DNA of 64,000 bases from Saussurea involucrata (taxonomy: Eukaryota; Streptophyta; Magnoliopsida; Asterales; Asteraceae), in the NCBI GenBank assembly GCA_033807775.1, contig CM066317.1, positions 14,891,370-14,955,369 of the forward strand. Reading direction: 5' to 3'. Positions 22,974 through 34,594 of this stretch are shown here, one piece after another (position 1 is the first letter of the stretch; the number at the start of each line of letters is the position of its first letter). The notes below the pieces were generated by a model. The model did not search any database, was not told where the DNA came from, and was given only the letters and a program-made list of their open reading frames with translations. The position numbers and the translations under genes are program-made.

Positions 22974-25010
22974 ATGGGCGACGAAGTGAGACGTCCTATG
23001 CGGTCATTTGCCGACCCGAATGTGGCAGCGGCACGCATAGGCATTCAAGCACCAACCACTGCGGCCAACTATTTCGAAATAAAGTCGAGCACCATTGTAA
23101 TGGTGCAGCAAAATCAGTTTGGAGGAGCACCGACCGAAGATCCTCATGCACATCTTCGCGCATTCGAGAGGATTTGCAGCACCTTCAAGATCAACGGGAT
23201 GGAGGAGAACGCAATCAAGCTGAGGCTGTTCAGTTTTTCACTAAAAGGTCGAGCTGAAATATGGATCGAAGGCCTACCATCAGACCTTATCACCACGTGG
23301 GCACAATTAAAGGCAGCTTTCCTCCAGAAATTCTTCCCACCGGGAAGAACCGCACAGTTAATGGCCGACATTACGCACTTCGCGCAATGGGATCAGGAAA
23401 CGTTATACGAAGCTTGGGACAGGTATAAGGACATGTTGAAGAAGTGTCCACATCACGGTCTTCATGGGTGGGTCATAATCCAAACGTTCTTTGGAGGCCT
23501 TCACCCACAATTCAAGAACGATATTACGGCTGCAGCGGGGGGAGCTCTCATGAACAAAACCTATGAAGAAGCAGTCGAGCTGATCGAGAACCTTGCCGAA
23601 CATAGCTACTCCACTCCACGATCATCCATTGCACGAGTAGCAAATGTTCGGGAATCGGATGAGTTTAAGGAGATTAAAACCCAATTAGCAGCGATTACGA
23701 GCCATTTGCAAGCAAGCAGTATTCAAGAACCTGATCAAGTCCATTTTGTGGCGAACCGGAACCAACCGAGAAACGATCCTTTCTCGAACACTTACAACGA
23801 GGGGTGGAAAAAGCATCCCAATCTTTCGTGGAATCAGCCCGGTCAACCACAATCAGGATTTCAGCAAAGAAACGAAGGATCATCCGGGGAGAAGAAGCCG
23901 GGCCTTGAAGACATGATGATGAAGTTCATGTCAAAAATGGACAGCACGGTCGGAGAGCTAGCGAGCACGGTGAATACGGTAAAAGCCGCAACTGAGCAGA
24001 ATACGGCCGCAATCAAAATTCTCGAGAGGCAAGTAGGGCAGATTTCTGAAGCCCTACAAATCCGACCTCCCGGAGGATTTCCAAGTATGGCCGAAAAGAG
24101 GAATCAAGAGAATTGCAATGCCATCTATCTGAGAGATGGCAATGAGCTGAATAAGGAGCCAGCAAAGGAAGCCGAGAATGAGGTGAAGATTAGTGACATG
24201 GATGCATTAGAGGCTGATGAAGAGCGTATGAGAAGTGAAGAGAAAAAGAAAGACGTGACACCGCCGGTCAAGCCGGAAATCCCACAAGTGCCTTACCCGA
24301 GCAGGCTGAAAGCAAACAAGGATGATATTCATTTTGCTAAATTTCTTGATGTCTTTAAAAAACTAACCATTAATATTCCGTTTGCAGATGCTCTCACCCA
24401 AATGCCCTCTTACATGAAATTCATGAAAGAGATCCTTTCCAAGAAGAGGGCAATCGACCATCAGGCTACCGTTGCACTCACTGAAGAGTGCAGCGCCATC
24501 TTCCAGAATAAGCTTCCCCAGAAGCTCAACGATCCAGGGAGTTTTTCTATCCCTGTCCAAATTGGGAAGTTTTCATTTAATAAAGTGTTATGTGATTTAG
24601 GGGCGAGTATTAATTTGATGCCCCTTTCTATTTTCAGGAAACTTGGATTGGGAGAGGTGAATCCCACATTCATGACGCTTAAGCTGGCTGATCGGTCGAT
24701 AAGGTATCCATATGGGGTGATCGAAGACGTGCTAATCAAAGTTGGTAAGTTTTACTTCCCTGTCGACTTCGTGGTGATAGACATAGATGAGGACGAAGAG
24801 GTCCCGGTGATCTTGGGACGATATTTCCTGGCCACGAGCCGGGCTCTGATTGATATGGAAGAGGGTGAGATCACGTTCCGAGTTGGCGGTGAAAACGTGA
24901 GATTCAAGTTGCTGGAAAGAGGAAGTGGTGAAAGAAAAGAAGGAGGAGAGAAATCCGCGAAGAACCGTAAGTGTGGACGGTACAATCCCGCGGACACTAA
25001 GCCGAGCTGA
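22974..25010 (+). CDS. Gag with protease-like domain, Athila-type
   Basis: 678 residues, intact. A retrotransposon gag domain occupies about residues 85-215 (WIEGLPSDLITTWAQLKAAF, FFPPGRTAQLMADI). It would form the capsid and package the RNA. Residues about 300-360 are Gln/Glu-rich with heptad-like spacing. A retropepsin-like fold follows at about 515-650, with CDLGASINLMPLS near residue 540, where D-L-G replaces the usual D-T/S-G. That variant is common in Athila proteins, so loss of protease activity cannot be inferred. It ends VPVILGRYFLATSRALIDME before a basic tail. No CCHC knuckle is seen. The frame stops at 25010 and no pol follows. The ATG at 22974 lies about 180 bp after the primer site. 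Confidence 0.9.
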   Translation: MGDEVRRPMRSFADPNVAAARIGIQAPTTAANYFEIKSSTIVMVQQNQFGGAPTEDPHAHLRAFERICSTFKINGMEENAIKLRLFSFSLKGRAEIWIEGLPSDLITTWAQLKAAFLQKFFPPGRTAQLMADITHFAQWDQETLYEAWDRYKDMLKKCPHHGLHGWVIIQTFFGGLHPQFKNDITAAAGGALMNKTYEEAVELIENLAEHSYSTPRSSIARVANVRESDEFKEIKTQLAAITSHLQASSIQEPDQVHFVANRNQPRNDPFSNTYNEGWKKHPNLSWNQPGQPQSGFQQRNEGSSGEKKPGLEDMMMKFMSKMDSTVGELASTVNTVKAATEQNTAAIKILERQVGQISEALQIRPPGGFPSMAEKRNQENCNAIYLRDGNELNKEPAKEAENEVKISDMDALEADEERMRSEEKKKDVTPPVKPEIPQVPYPSRLKANKDDIHFAKFLDVFKKLTINIPFADALTQMPSYMKFMKEILSKKRAIDHQATVALTEECSAIFQNKLPQKLNDPGSFSIPVQIGKFSFNKVLCDLGASINLMPLSIFRKLGLGEVNPTFMTLKLADRSIRYPYGVIEDVLIKVGKFYFPVDFVVIDIDEDEEVPVILGRYFLATSRALIDMEEGEITFRVGGENVRFKLLERGSGERKEGGEKSAKNRKCGRYNPADTKPS

Positions 25011-27216
25011 AACCACACAGTCGTGCCACGACTTTAAATACGGCGTTGGGTGGGAGGCAACCCACCAAGGTTTATTTTACTTTGTTATTTGCTTATTTTG
25101 AGTGCGTTTCTTATTCCCGAAAAACCAAAAAAATCGAAAAATCGAAAAAAGCGAAAAACGAACAGGGACATACGCGACTTGCCACGCGGTTTGCAAACCG
25201 CGCAGCAAGCCGCGGGGCACTCTGTTGGTTTTCTAAGAAAGAGAGTTACGCGGTTTGCCACGCGTCTTGCAAGTCGCGGGCTAAACCGCGGGAGTCCCCT
25301 GTTGGCTCTCGTTCGTTTTTCGTGCAAATTTTTATTCCTTTCTTGCATTGTGTGTTTCTGTTTTCTTGTTTTTCCTTCGTCGTCTGTTTGTTTCTTTCGA
25401 GTGTGCATGCTCTCCCCTCCTTCTCCAAATGCTCAATCTTTCAAGAATCACCTCTGGCCGGGCAAAACAGGTATGTTCTAATCATTTCTCTGTTAAAAGA
25501 GTGGTGCTTGATGGGTTGCTCTATTTAATTGCACGAGATGCAACAAACCTAAGTTTCACTTAGGTTTGGGGTGCCTCAATTTTGAACCATCTACACACTC
25601 ACATTAGACCCTGTGCAAACCTCGGTTTTACCGAGGTTTGGGGTTGGCTTTTATTTGGCAAACCTAGGCCACGGCCTAGGTTTGGGGTGCCCACTTTAGA
25701 AATTTTGGGTTTTCTTTTGCTTGCTATGAAATGCCTTGCCCGTCCTTTTGATAACTGTGATAACTGCACAATGATTGAGTCGCATCACCTACGACTTTGC
25801 TTGCACATTGGGGACAATGTGTGGGTAAGGTTTGGGGTTGCCCAATCGAGCCCAAGTTATGCACGTATATTTCCTGCACTTTTGAGTGTCTAGATCAAAG
25901 TAGCTAAAAATTTTGTTTTGAATGATTGAGACCGACCATTGTGGGAAGAATCTTGTGATAGTGACGTGACTGTTAGGGAAAGACCGGGAAAGGACATGAC
26001 TAGGGACATTAGTGGAGACCACCCGATAGTGAGTTTTGAGCCTAATAAGACGTTTTTCATTTCGAGGGATTTATACACGTAATTCTTATACACTTTTCGA
26101 ATTCCTTGTCGTGAATGTAGAATGATCTCGCTACATTATTGCATTGAGTAACAAAGACGAACATCGGGATATTAGGTAAGGGTATAGTAGACCATACCGT
26201 GTGGACCTTAAGAAATGATTCCAGGCATTGTGTGTTTTGTTTTAACCCGTTTCAGCTATCGTTTTCCCTTTTACCCTTAGTGTGTACCCATAGCCCATTT
26301 GAAGCCAAACACTCACCGTATCTCTTGCTAAACCCCATTAAACCCTTAGCCATAAGCCTTAGCCAACCCAATCCGAAAGTGTGTCAATCGGAAGCAGTAA
26401 TGAACTTAGAGAGATAAAGCGGAAAAGAAAGATATCAGGCCAGTCAAGAAAGAGAAAAGAGGGCCAATGTTGCCCCAATCAAAAAAGAGGACCAATGAAG
26501 TCCCAAAAAAAATTAAAATTTTTTTTTAAAAAAAAATACAGCATTTAGATAATAGTTAGAGCTGCAAAATAAGAGAGTCAAAGTGACTCCAATAGTGACG
26601 AAAAGGGCCAAGTGAGCGAATGAGAAGCAACGAGAGTTCAGGAATTGCCAATGATTAACACACCGAGGAATTTTGATCCATTTTACCCTTCATTTCTTAG
26701 CCTTAACCTTAGCCCCATAACAACCCTTGTAAAGACCTGGATGATCTTTTGGAAGATGTGATTACGGTATACGACCACCCTCATCGATATTCCCTGTCTT
26801 GCTACTTGACTCCTTCTGAGATCAAATTTTTGGACAATTGTGCGTCTTTCCTTAGAGTTGTCATGTAATAAATTGAGTATTCTTGTACATAATCTCCGTA
26901 AACATGACAACACGAGCGATAACCTAGGTTCGAGTGCAAAGAGAGTATCCCGTGAGGTAGGGTCGAGGCGAAATGTTTTCCCTAGTATGTTTGGACCTAG
27001 TCTAACCCGAACGTAATCGGAACAGTCACGAGTTCAACTCCCAATGGAAGGTCATAGATCAAACGAAATAAGAATGAGGCGAGAGTGAGATAGACATTCA
27101 CGGGTATGGGAAATCACTGTTGCATCACTTGGTACCGATTGGGAATTGTGCAGTTACTAAATTCACTGTGTGCTTTTATTCTATTTTAATCGCTAATTTG
27201 CTTGGGGACAAGCAAC
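25011..27216 (+). other. Non-coding 3' region of the gag-only element
   Basis: Stands where pol would be. Contains blocks with GCGGTTTGCAAACCGC-like palindromes (25180-25300), four hairpins each followed by TTTGGGGT (25548-25842), and about 1.3 kb with no supported coding. The open frame at 25046-25528 overlaps the repeats and is not credible. Confidence 0.6.
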
Positions 27217-27233
27217 GCTCGGTTTGGGGTTGT
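27216..27233 (+). other. Polypurine-tract-like site
   Basis: CGCTCGGTTTGGGGTTGT abuts the 3' LTR and is preceded by a hairpin TTGCTTG-GGGA-CAAGCAA (27198-27215). It is the expected place for plus-strand priming. Confidence 0.65.
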
Positions 27234-28536
27234 TGATAACGCCACTTTTTGGTGTTATTTTCGGTTCTCAAACCAACGAGATTGGCTTGTATTCAAGTAA
27301 AAAGGCGTGTATTTTATGGTTTATCGAGTGGAATGTGCAGGTATTCTAAAAGGTGGTAATCCTCGAGAAAAGAAGCTAAAAAGAGTCCAAAAGAGAGCCA
27401 AAACGAAGCCCAACGGAAGCCCGAGATCCTAGCCCAAAACCGCGGCGTGCAGTTTTCCCAAACCGCGGCGTGCAGATTTCCCAAACCGCGGCACAAACCG
27501 CGGCACGCATAAATAAAATTCGTTTTTTTGGAGATTTTAGGTCATTATTCGCACAACTTTTCGAGGACGGCCATAGCAGTTTAGGGGGCGATTTCTGGAG
27601 ATTTTTCGGGGTCTTTGGAAGCACGATAGAGGTTCAAATGAGGATCAATTCATCACGCGAAGTAGATACGAGCACGATAGAAGGGAGTCATCACATTCAT
27701 CACGATTTCATCTTTTTCATTTATCATGTTTACATATTCGTTTTCACCCTTTTCTATTGTGTTTGAATCCACCACCGGCATGAACTAACCTGTTCATGTT
27801 GGGGGTTGGAATGATTTCGGTTTATTAAGCATGTAAACAAACGATTTGAACTTTTATCAGTTTTTCCGTTATTAATGAAGCATGTGATTTCGTTCTTAAT
27901 GCTTTTGTGGATTTGGCCAATTTACAATTGAATTGTTGTTAGTAATTAAGTTCGAGAGAATTGATTGCTATTTAGAATTAGGAATTGCATGCCTAAAGTC
28001 CGAAAGGTGATAGAGATATCCCGAGTAAGCTTTAGTCCCATTTAAACCGTTAGGTTGACATCGAGAGATAAAAATCTAGCCAATTTAAATATAAATCGTG
28101 TACTTAATGTGTTTTGGAATCCATAGGTGAGATCGAGAGATTAAACTCATCCTTTTCAAAATAAAACCCGTTGTTGTTCGAAAGAGAACGACGGTGATCT
28201 TAAAAGATTTGGGAATCATTAAGGGGATTAACTGGTAACTGTTTTGAGTCAGTTGTTTGCATGTGTAGAACCTGAGGATTTCCAACCCTCAACTTCTCTC
28301 TCTATCGAAGTTTCTAAGTTGTATACTGTTTCGTTGTGATTTCATATTCGTTGCAATTAAGTAGTTTTAAATTAAACCAACCTTCCAATTTCGACAGTTC
28401 AATTAATAGTTCTTATAGTAATGTGATACTTAGTTCCTAGTTCCTTTGGTTCGATACTCGTACTTTCGTACGTTACTACTTGATTCGACACCGTACACTT
28501 GCGGTTAGATTTTAGGGGGGTTAAACCTTCCTATCA
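27234..28536 (+). repeat. 3' LTR of the gag-only Athila-like element
   Basis: TGATAACGCC...CTTCCTATCA, 1303 bp. Lacks about 76 bp of the AAACCGCGGC block of the 5' LTR. Few other differences were noticed, suggesting a fairly recent insertion. Confidence 0.9.
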
Positions 28537-28902
28537 GGTCCCTTCTGTTTCGTAACTACAAAATACATAACATCTTCCTAATCATCATCGGTCCACGAAA
28601 GCAGTCTACACCTTATTCTTTCCTTTGTCGCTATCAATGTCTACACCTTATTCTTTCCTGTGTATTTAAACAAGGTTAACATACACATAAGCACATACCC
28701 CATATAACAAGGTATTCCAGTTCAAACATGTACCTGTAAGATCACAATTACACTGGCCAGGTGTAATCTGAAATTACCTTACATGATGTTCCTTCTACCT
28801 TTTATACTTAGCATCCCAAGGTTCTAATATATTAAGGACATCCTACTTCACATGCAGTTTAAGTCTAGGTACGGGTACAAATACCTAAATCCCTTAAACT
28901 AG

Positions 28903-28915
28903 GGCTCTGATACCA
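28903..28915 (-). other. Primer-binding site, initiator-Met type
   Basis: TGGTATCAGAGCC on the minus strand, two bases from the LTR. This is the common plant retrotransposon site pairing with the 3' end of a methionine tRNA. Confidence 0.75.
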
Positions 28916-28917
28916 TT

Positions 28918-30457
28918 TGTAACGACCCGGTTACCCATATCATACAACAATTAACATAACATACGTGCATATCATTAAATTACAACAAAGATTACATAAT
29001 AAACCAAGTACGGTCCCTTTTGTTTCGTAACTACAAAATACATAACATCTTCCTAATCATCATCGGTCCACGAAAGCAGTCTACACCTTATTCTTTCTTT
29101 TGTCGCTATCAATGTCTCGACCTGGAAAACATATTTTTGAAAACAAAATGAGGGTTAGACCAAACGGGTCTAGTGAGTTAATCCTGGTCTTTTCCAAAAT
29201 CAATATAAAACTCTTTTCACATAATACTTTGTATCAAAATAGTTTACATAAAACCTTTCGTATAAGCACGCATATACCACACGTATATAAATACCACATT
29301 AGGACTCGTGCACCGTGTATCTCTCCTCATCTCATCTTCTTTCCCCTGGCCACATTAGTCGGTAGCAAGCCAACTAATTATCGTCACTGTACAATACAGT
29401 CGACTCCACTGTAATTACATACAGCCCCGCTGCAATTACCTACAGCTCCACTGCAATTTCATGCAGCCCCGCTGTATTTCCATACAGCCCCGCCGAATAA
29501 TAATTCGGCTCACCTATACTCGTTTCGTGCGATATAAATACAATATATATATTTCACACATACTCACATACACATATAAACACATATATGTATTCCAGTT
29601 GAAAACGTTTTAAAGTAAAACTCACCTCGATCGCTTATCCAAAAACACTTGCAAGTTCCTTTCAAAAAGATCCTATCCTTCACCTTGACTCCACAGAATC
29701 TGAAACCAATTAAGATACATATATCGCTTTACTAGCCAAACACATAAAGCCTACTAAGTTCCGGTCCTCCAATGTTTCACTTATACTCTTTCCCTTCTGA
29801 CTTGACAACAAAACATAACAACGTACCGGGACTACCCAGAGTACCGGGAAACAACACTACCGGGACTTCCCAGAGTACCGGGAGACTACACTACCGGGAC
29901 TTCCCAGAGTACCGGGAGACTACACTACCGGGACTTCCCAGAGTACCGGGAGTCCATGGTACCGGGAGTCGGCCATACCGGGAGTCCACCTGACCGGGAC
30001 TCCACCGGGACTTGACATCACCGGGAGTTGATACTACCGGGAGTCTCAAGAACACAGTCGGTCGCTTTTCCAATCCAGAACCCAAATCAAATCTATACAG
30101 CTATGATTTAAACTTTCTAATCCGATAGAAACTGTCTATTGATAACCCCAAACATAAAACCTAAAGGATACATACCTTAAAATCGACTCAACCCGTTCAA
30201 TCGATGCTCAAACCGATCCTTTCCACTCCTGCTCCTTTTTCTCCTCACGAACACGCACACACACTGTCCTTCTATTTTTAGGTTTCTGAAGGAATATCTT
30301 AAGTGTGAGAGATATTTATATCTCCAATTTACACTTTTGGCACAAACTACTCATTAATGACCAACTCACCCCAAATCTTATAACTTATCTCAAACTCCCC
30401 CGTAATATCAAAATCCCTTAGTTAACTAAATTTAACGGACTTACCCGGGGTATTACA
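28918..30457 (-). repeat. Complete LTR of the Met-primed element
   Basis: TGTAACGACCCGG...GGTATTACA. It includes two internal tandem arrays: a unit of about 27 bp around CAGCCCCGCTG at 29392-29505, and a unit of about 34 bp around TACCGGGACTTCCCAGAG at 29824-30050. Confidence 0.7.
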
Positions 30458-30709
30458 GAAGGCAAGAAGAGGATTTCATCAGGGTAACTCTAGCATCTTC
30501 TGGAAAGGTAATCCCCAAATCTTATGCTCTTACTGTAATGTCAAGTGGGTTTTATGTTTTGATGGGTTTCTAGAGTAATCAAAGACCTAATCGATGTTTA
30601 GGTTGTATAAAGATATGTTTATGTTGTTTAGTAGTGTATTAGCGATTCTTGCAATCATTTCTCCATGTTTCGATCTTTGCACTGATTTGGATTGTGGTTT
30701 GGTCACTCT

Positions 30710-30930
30710 GAATGCCGCTGAAACGAGCGACTGGTCCGGAAATAGCAGAAATTGGAATCCGGAAGGGGACCGGATTTGGAATGGACCGGAACCGGAGTTG
30801 GGACCGGATCCGGAATGGACCGGAACCGGAGTTTTGTTCGGAACCGGATTTGGATCCGTTATGGAACCGGAATCCAGAATTTGATCCGGATCAGGAGTGG
30901 AGTCCGGAACTTTGGTTCCGGGTTCGGTTA
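30710..30930 (+). repeat. CCGGA-rich degenerate repeat
   Basis: About twenty CCGGA/ACCGGA blocks in 220 bp, inside the outer solo LTR. Reading frames across it are by-products of the repeat. Confidence 0.7.
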
Positions 30931-31878
30931 TTCTGTTGGGTAAAGTTTTGGGGTTATGTTCCGGTTATTGTGAGCGACATGTTAAGCCTTATTATTCTTA
31001 ATCTTTTCAACCGCTTAGGTGTTCCAAGTTAGAAACCGGAAGCTACGTGAGAAGTATTGTGCAAGTCATCAGGTGAGTTTTTCTAACTAAAAATACGTGT
31101 TTTAAAACGTGTTTTCCGAAGTAAGTAAATGAGTAGAAATGCCTTGTTTTATCACATGATTATGTTTGTATGAAAGTTTATTTGAGATGTATGCATACAT
31201 TGTTGTTAGATGTAAATTGGCTAAGTCGGGGGTGTGGCCCGCCAGTGCTCATACCGGGGGGGGGGTTGTCCCGTTTATGCCATGGGAGGTGTGACCCAGT
31301 AAGGCAGTGTGAGACTGACACGTTGTCACTTCCGAGTGACTTCAGTGTGTCATTTACATGAGCAGTGTTATCTGAAAGTTTTGTTTAAAGTTGTTATATA
31401 TGAAAGTTACGAACTGCTTTAAATATATGATACCGAACTGTTGTTAATTGAGGGAGCTCACTAGACCTCATGGTCTAACCCTCGCATTTTCCAAACTAAA
31501 CCTTTTCAGGAAGCAAGTAGTAGGAAGCTCCGGTAAGAGCCAAGAGAAGAATTAGAGGATGGACGCTTCTAGAGATAGTGTTTCACTTCACTTTATAGCC
31601 TTTATTTTATTCTCAGTTGTGAATAGGTTGTTTCCGCCAACCTAGTTTTGAGACAGATGTATTGAAATTTTGAGACCGATTTTGAGATATTATATATTTT
31701 ATGAATGCTATGCTTTAAATTTTGTTTGGGTTGTTACAATTTAACAGTTTAAACGAACACCACTATATTGTATACTGTGGAACAATCTTTTTATTGCATA
31801 AATTTCAAACATTAATGGATCTCAAAGTTTTATAATTTTTTTATAAGGAGTTATTAGATGAGGTGATTTTTATGAATC

Positions 31879-32299
31879 TAAACTACAAAGTTGTCCTTGT
31901 GGTTTGTTAAAAATAACACTTTTCATTCCCACGGTTTTGAAATCACAAGATGGCCATCGTGCTTTACAAAAACATTTGGATTTGGTCTCACAGTCTAATG
32001 GTCGTTAAAAATTCTGTTAAATAAGGAGTAGTTTCATTCTTTTATTGATTTTTTTTGTTCTATACTCGATCAAAAACCACACAAAACAAAATTATAAAGT
32101 GGATTATGATTAGGTGAAATACAAAAAATAAAGATAAAATGACAAAATTACCCCTCATATAACCGAATTTTTAATGGTCATTGCAGAAAGGGACCAAATC
32201 CGAACGTTTTTGTAAACACAATGACCATCTTGTAATCCGAAACTATGGGGACAATAAGTGTTACTTTTTACAAACCAAGGGGACCAAATTTATAGTTTA
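31879..32299. mobile_element. Foldback MITE
   Basis: TAAACTACAAAGTTGTCC...GGACCAAATTTATAGTTTA. The ends are inverted over about 60 bp, including GTTTGTTAAAAATAACACTT and its counterpart. Target duplication not resolved. Confidence 0.65.
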
Positions 32300-33378
32300 C
32301 TTTTTCTCTTTAATACATAGTAAAATGAAAAAAGCGAAAAGAAAGGAACGAGTTTAAAATATTTGCAATCTTTTAGATCATATTATTTAAAGGGAAATTA
32401 ATTGAAATGCCCTAAGTTGACTAGAGTTTCATCCAAATGTCCTATCTCTCTCTCAGTTAACAAAAATACCCTAAAAATCCGTGGCCTAACCTGTGGCCCA
32501 CGGATTTTTTTTCAAATAACAAATTTGGCCGCTGAGGTGGCCGTGGGAGCCCGTGGCCAACAAAAGGATCCGTGGCCCACGGATGTAAACTTATCCAACT
32601 TATCCATTTGTCTATTTTTAAAAAGGGAAATTAATTAAAATGCCACAAGTCAAAAGTTGTGTTACCAAAATGCCACAAATCTCTCCCACTTTACAAAAAT
32701 ACCCTTTTTCCGCGATGGGAGCCCGCGACCGCGGGCCAGGGACCATTTCTGACACTTTTTTAAACTTGCAGGGACCATTTTTGAAAAATGGAATCCCGCG
32801 ATCGCGAAGGAATCCCGCGATGGGATTATTTTGTGACTTTTCAATTGCAAGGGACCATTTTTGAAAAATTCCAGGGACCATTTTTGAAAATTTGAACCGC
32901 GTTTGACCATTTTTGACCACTGTTCACCCCGCGTTCGTCCAATTTGATGAATTTAAATTGGAATGTTACACTTTCAACCCCTATACTTATTTACTAAATT
33001 TACTTTATACCTTTTACTTTCATTATTTTAATTTTACATTTAACACATATAATCGTTTATTAACTAAAATACGTTAAAAAATACGTTTTAATTTTAACAA
33101 ATTACATCATTATAATCGTCTCTTCGATACGTTCGAAATGAGCCCAATCTTGAATTTTTTTGGATTTATATATTTTAATATATATCATATACACTACATC
33201 AAAAAAATATTTTTTATATTTAAAATTCATATCCTTATAGTTAATTATTTAATTTATGGTACATCTCTTATTTTTTTTTTCAATTTTTTTTTACACTCCT
33301 ATCGCATTAACATAATAATCATATATTAACTAATTCATTAAATCGTTTTAAATTATTATTATTTGAATGTGTTTATAG

Positions 33379-33571
33379 ATATCGTGAATGACAATAGAAG
33401 AAGGTTTCACGAGAAGAATATTAAATGAGGTTTTGACAAGTTTGTATTACTGGACTCATTTAAGAATTGTGAAAATGGGTATTTGGCGAATGATGATTCA
33501 TGTGTGTTTGGAGCTGAAGTATTTGCAGTTACAGAGTATGCACAAAATGATCGATGTATTTCCAACGTAAC
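33379..33571 (+). pseudogene. Captured MATH/TRAF-domain exon, copy 1
   Basis: Begins after an acceptor-like TTTATAG. Reads DIVNDN, then RRRFHEKNIK, a stop (TGA where other copies have TGG), then GFDKFVLLDSFKNCENGYLA and SCVFGAEVFAVTEYAQ. The W-GFD, NGYL and SCVFGAEV signatures are those of plant MATH domains. It lies inside a MULE arm. Confidence 0.7.
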
Positions 33572-34394
33572 TTAGATTAAAATTATCTCCTTCAGTTCAG
33601 TCCCGTCCCGTCCCATCCAGTTTAGTTCCGTCTCGTCCCATCTAGTATGCGTACCAAACGCTACCTAAGAGTACCGTAAATTAAATAATTAACTATAAAT
33701 GTATAAATTGTAAATATTAAAAATATTTTGATGTAGTGTATATGATATATATTAAAATATATAAATCAAAAAAATTCAAGATTGGGCTCATTTTGAACGT
33801 ATCGAAGAGACGATTACAATGGTGTAACTTGTTAAAATTAAAACGTATTTTTTAACGTATTTTAGTTAATAAACGATTATATGTGTTAAATGTAAAATTT
33901 AAATTATGAAAGTAAAAGGTATAAAGTAAAATAAGTAAATAAGTATAGGGGTTGAAAGTGTAAATTTCAATTCGAAATTGTGATTTTGATTTGATATTTA
34001 CACTTTCAACCCCTATACTTATTTACTAACTTTACTTTATACCTTTTACTTTCATAATTTAAATTTTACATTTAACACATATAATCGTTTATTAACTAAA
34101 ATACGTTAAAAATACGTTTTAATTTTAACAAGTTACACCATTGTAATCGTCTCTTCGATACGTTCGAAATGAGCCCAATCTTGAATTTTTTTGATTTATA
34201 TATTTTAATATATATATCATATACACTACATCAAAATATTTTTAATATTTACAATTTATACATTTATAATTAATTATTTAATTTACGGTACTCTTAGGTA
34301 GCGTTTGGTACGCATACTAGATGGGACGGGACGGAACTGGACGGGACTGAACTGGATGGGACGGGACGGGACTGAACTGAAGGAGATAATTTTA

Positions 34395-34594
34395 ATCTAA
34401 GTTACGTTGGAAATACATCGATCATTTTGTGCATACTCTGTAACTGCAAATACTTCAGCTCCAAACACACATGAATCATCATTCGCCAAATACCCATTTT
34501 CACAATTTTTAAATGAGTCCAGTGATACCAACTTGTCAAAATCCCATTTAATATTCTTCTCGTGAAACCTTCTTCTATTGCCATTCACGATATC
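34395..34594 (-). pseudogene. Captured MATH/TRAF-domain exon, copy 2
   Basis: Inverted partner of the copy at 33379. Open throughout: FHEKNIKWDFDKLVSLDSFK, CENGYLANDDSCVFGAEVFA. Also follows an acceptor-like TTTATAG, so exon plus flanking intron were captured. Confidence 0.72.

Larger units (their letters stand above)
21413..28536 (+). mobile_element. Gag-only LTR retrotransposon, Athila-like
   Basis: LTRs at 21413-22790 and 27234-28536 and a perfect target duplication GGTCC (21408-21412 and 28537-28541). The element is 7.1 kb but encodes only a gag-protease-like protein. From 25011 to 27233 no reverse transcriptase, RNase H or integrase can be read. It must depend on enzymes of a related full element. 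The LTRs are very similar apart from one block of about 76 bp missing from the 3' LTR. Confidence 0.9.
21314..30457 (-). mobile_element. LTR element with Met-type primer site, non-coding, split by a nested element
   Basis: Target duplication GAAGG (21309-21313 and 30458-30462). A complete LTR (28918-30457) lies next to a minus-strand primer site, TGGTATCAGAGCC (28915-28903). The other LTR starts at 21314 with nearly the same sequence but is truncated after about 200 bp and interrupted at 21412. The remaining internal part (about 28640-28902) codes for nothing, so this is a TRIM/LARD-like derivative. Confidence 0.7.
21112..31738. mobile_element. Outer solo LTR, split by a nested element
   Basis: Begins TGTAATAACCAGG and ends GGGTTGTTACA, with target duplication ATTTA (21107-21111 and 31739-31743). 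Its own sequence is 21112-21313 and about 30463-31738, close to 1.5 kb. The right piece has GACCTCATGGTCTAACCCTC, the inverted counterpart of the segment in the solo LTR at 6228-7805. It also holds a CCGGA-rich stretch and an 11-G tract near 31255. Confidence 0.7.

Noticed and set aside
25046..25528. 160-residue frame after gag
   Set aside because: Covers repeat blocks after the gag stop and has no pol motif.
33119..33146. TTCGAAAT in the shared module as a tRNA-type B box, suggesting a SINE
   Set aside because: The match to the B-box consensus is poor and no A box is seen at the right distance.
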